Origin: DATJNI01 sp035508275
Lineage (GTDB): Bacteria > Patescibacteriota > Saccharimonadia > Saccharimonadales > UBA4665
DNA length: 7,190 nt
Assembly: GCA_035508275.1 (NCBI GenBank)
Contig: DATJNI010000012.1
Span: 1-7,190 of the forward strand
Direction of reading: 5' to 3'
Position numbers and translations under genes: made by a program. Shown piece by piece: positions 6,427-7,190 of this stretch (its first letter is position 1; each line of letters starts with the position of its first letter). The notes below the pieces were generated by a model, which made no database searches, was not told the DNA's origin, and worked only from the letters and a program-made list of their open reading frames with translations.

Positions 6427-7190
6427 CAATAAATAGAAAAAGAAATTCCAAAGCTAAAAGACCGACTGTCAACGAGAAAGTACTGAACAAGCAGGCGGCT
6501 AGTTTCCCTGTTATGGGAGCCAACCTCAGTGGTTACGGTAATGGTGGCAATGCCACTAAGTTTGCCGGTGCGGCTTATGAAGAAAAAGTTCCTAAGAGGA
6601 AACGTTTCTTTAGTAGAAAAACTCTTAAAAGAAGTTTTATAAGTGTTTTGATAGCTATTTTGATAATAGGGGGTTACGTTGGTGGGAAGTTTGCCTACAA
6701 TCTAAGTAAGACCTTTAATGGCAATATATTTGGCCTTCTTTTTCCTACTAAACTAAACGGCGAAGACTCCGGTCACGTTAATATTCTTTTAGCTGGATAC
6801 TCAGCAGATGATCCTAATCATCAAGGGGCAGAACTAACGGACTCTATTATGCTAGTTAGTATTGATACCCAGAACAATACGGCCAGTATGCTGAGCATCC
6901 CTAGGGATTTATGGGTAAATATCCCTGGGAACGGCTATAACAAGATAAATGCGGCTTACGAAGATGGTCAGGCTGACAATTTTAGTGCTAGCGGTTATCC
7001 AAATGGTGGTATGGGTCAGTTGGAGCAGATTGTCTCGCAGAAACTAGGCATCCCAATAGACTACTACGGCCTAATTGACTACACTGCTTTTAAAGATTCT
7101 GTTAATGCGGTCGGTGGAATCCGCGTAGATATACAGAGCTCTGACCCTAGGGGACTATATGACGCTTATACGCACTTAAATCTGCCAAAT
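6414..7190 (+). CDS. LytR-CpsA-Psr (LCP) family cell-wall protein (3' end cut by window)
   Basis: The first 259 codons are present and the frame is open at the window edge. A basic, Gly/Asn-containing cytoplasmic N-terminus of about 73 residues, ending in KRKRFFSRKTLKR, precedes one membrane segment (about 74-92). The outer part then begins the LCP domain: HVNILLAGYS (121-130), ELTDSIMLVSID (140-151, D143 being the conserved acidic residue), MLSIPRDLWVNIPG (159-172, R164 in the signature) and YNKINAAYEDG (175-185). GGIRVDI (234-240) is also typical of the family. LCP proteins transfer lipid-linked polymers such as teichoic acids or capsule onto peptidoglycan at the outer face of the membrane, which fits a Gram-positive-type envelope. 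The catalytic core's later arginines and the C-terminus lie beyond the window. The long cytoplasmic tail is somewhat unusual. The start at 6414 was chosen because the -10 box covers the upstream ATG. Confidence 0.88.
   Translation, partial: MPDRSINRKRNSKAKRPTVNEKVLNKQAASFPVMGANLSGYGNGGNATKFAGAAYEEKVPKRKRFFSRKTLKRSFISVLIAILIIGGYVGGKFAYNLSKTFNGNIFGLLFPTKLNGEDSGHVNILLAGYSADDPNHQGAELTDSIMLVSIDTQNNTASMLSIPRDLWVNIPGNGYNKINAAYEDGQADNFSASGYPNGGMGQLEQIVSQKLGIPIDYYGLIDYTAFKDSVNAVGGIRVDIQSSDPRGLYDAYTHLNLPN

Noticed and set aside
1..7190. Alternative genetic code with TGA as glycine, as in some Patescibacteria
   Set aside because: No in-frame TGA interrupts any of the seven genes, and GGN glycine codons are used throughout, so the standard code fits.
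1..7190. CRISPR array, tRNA, riboswitch or insertion sequence
   Set aside because: No regularly spaced repeats, cloverleaf-like sequence, conserved aptamer motif or transposase was seen; nearly all DNA is accounted for by genes.

Overview
This 7.2 kb stretch is tightly packed and of moderate GC, with seven protein genes (five complete, two cut by the window edges). No RNA gene, insertion sequence, CRISPR array or phage gene was recognised. Three things suggest a small-genome monoderm bacterium, most plausibly Candidatus Saccharibacteria or another Patescibacteria lineage: a LytR-CpsA-Psr (LCP) wall-assembly protein, near-absent Shine-Dalgarno sequences, and consensus -10 boxes lying only about 8-16 nt upstream of start codons. 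This placement is an inference from style and gene content, not from a marker gene. The code is standard: no in-frame TGA occurs in any gene, and the five visible stops are TAA or TAG.

Left part (1-3559): a respiratory or redox block. A type II NADH dehydrogenase-like flavoprotein (minus strand, 3' end cut) lies downstream of a small unknown protein with two predicted membrane segments and a coiled-coil middle. Divergent from these is a FAD-linked oxidase of the D-lactate/glycolate/2-hydroxyacid dehydrogenase type (plus strand). Both flavoproteins belong to families that commonly pass electrons to quinones, so this could be part of a minimal respiratory chain. No terminal oxidase or quinone gene is visible here.

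Middle (3556-5259): an OmpR-type response regulator followed by its sensor histidine kinase on the minus strand, with 15 bp between them. The kinase gene ends tail-to-tail with the oxidase gene, and their stop codons share the tetranucleotide CTAG, so no intergenic terminator exists.

Right part (5311-7190): an unrecognised soluble protein of about 325-337 residues (minus strand, non-ATG start), an 89 bp divergent intergenic region, and the 5' part of an LCP-family gene (plus strand). The unknown gene is co-oriented with the two-component pair 51 bp upstream of it, but a TATAAT box in that gap suggests the regulator has its own promoter.

Points worth a second look are the apparent leaderless expression, the over-represented CTAG tetranucleotide, the probable mis-set start of the oxidase gene with an inverted repeat over the apparent upstream ATG, and the two unknown proteins.
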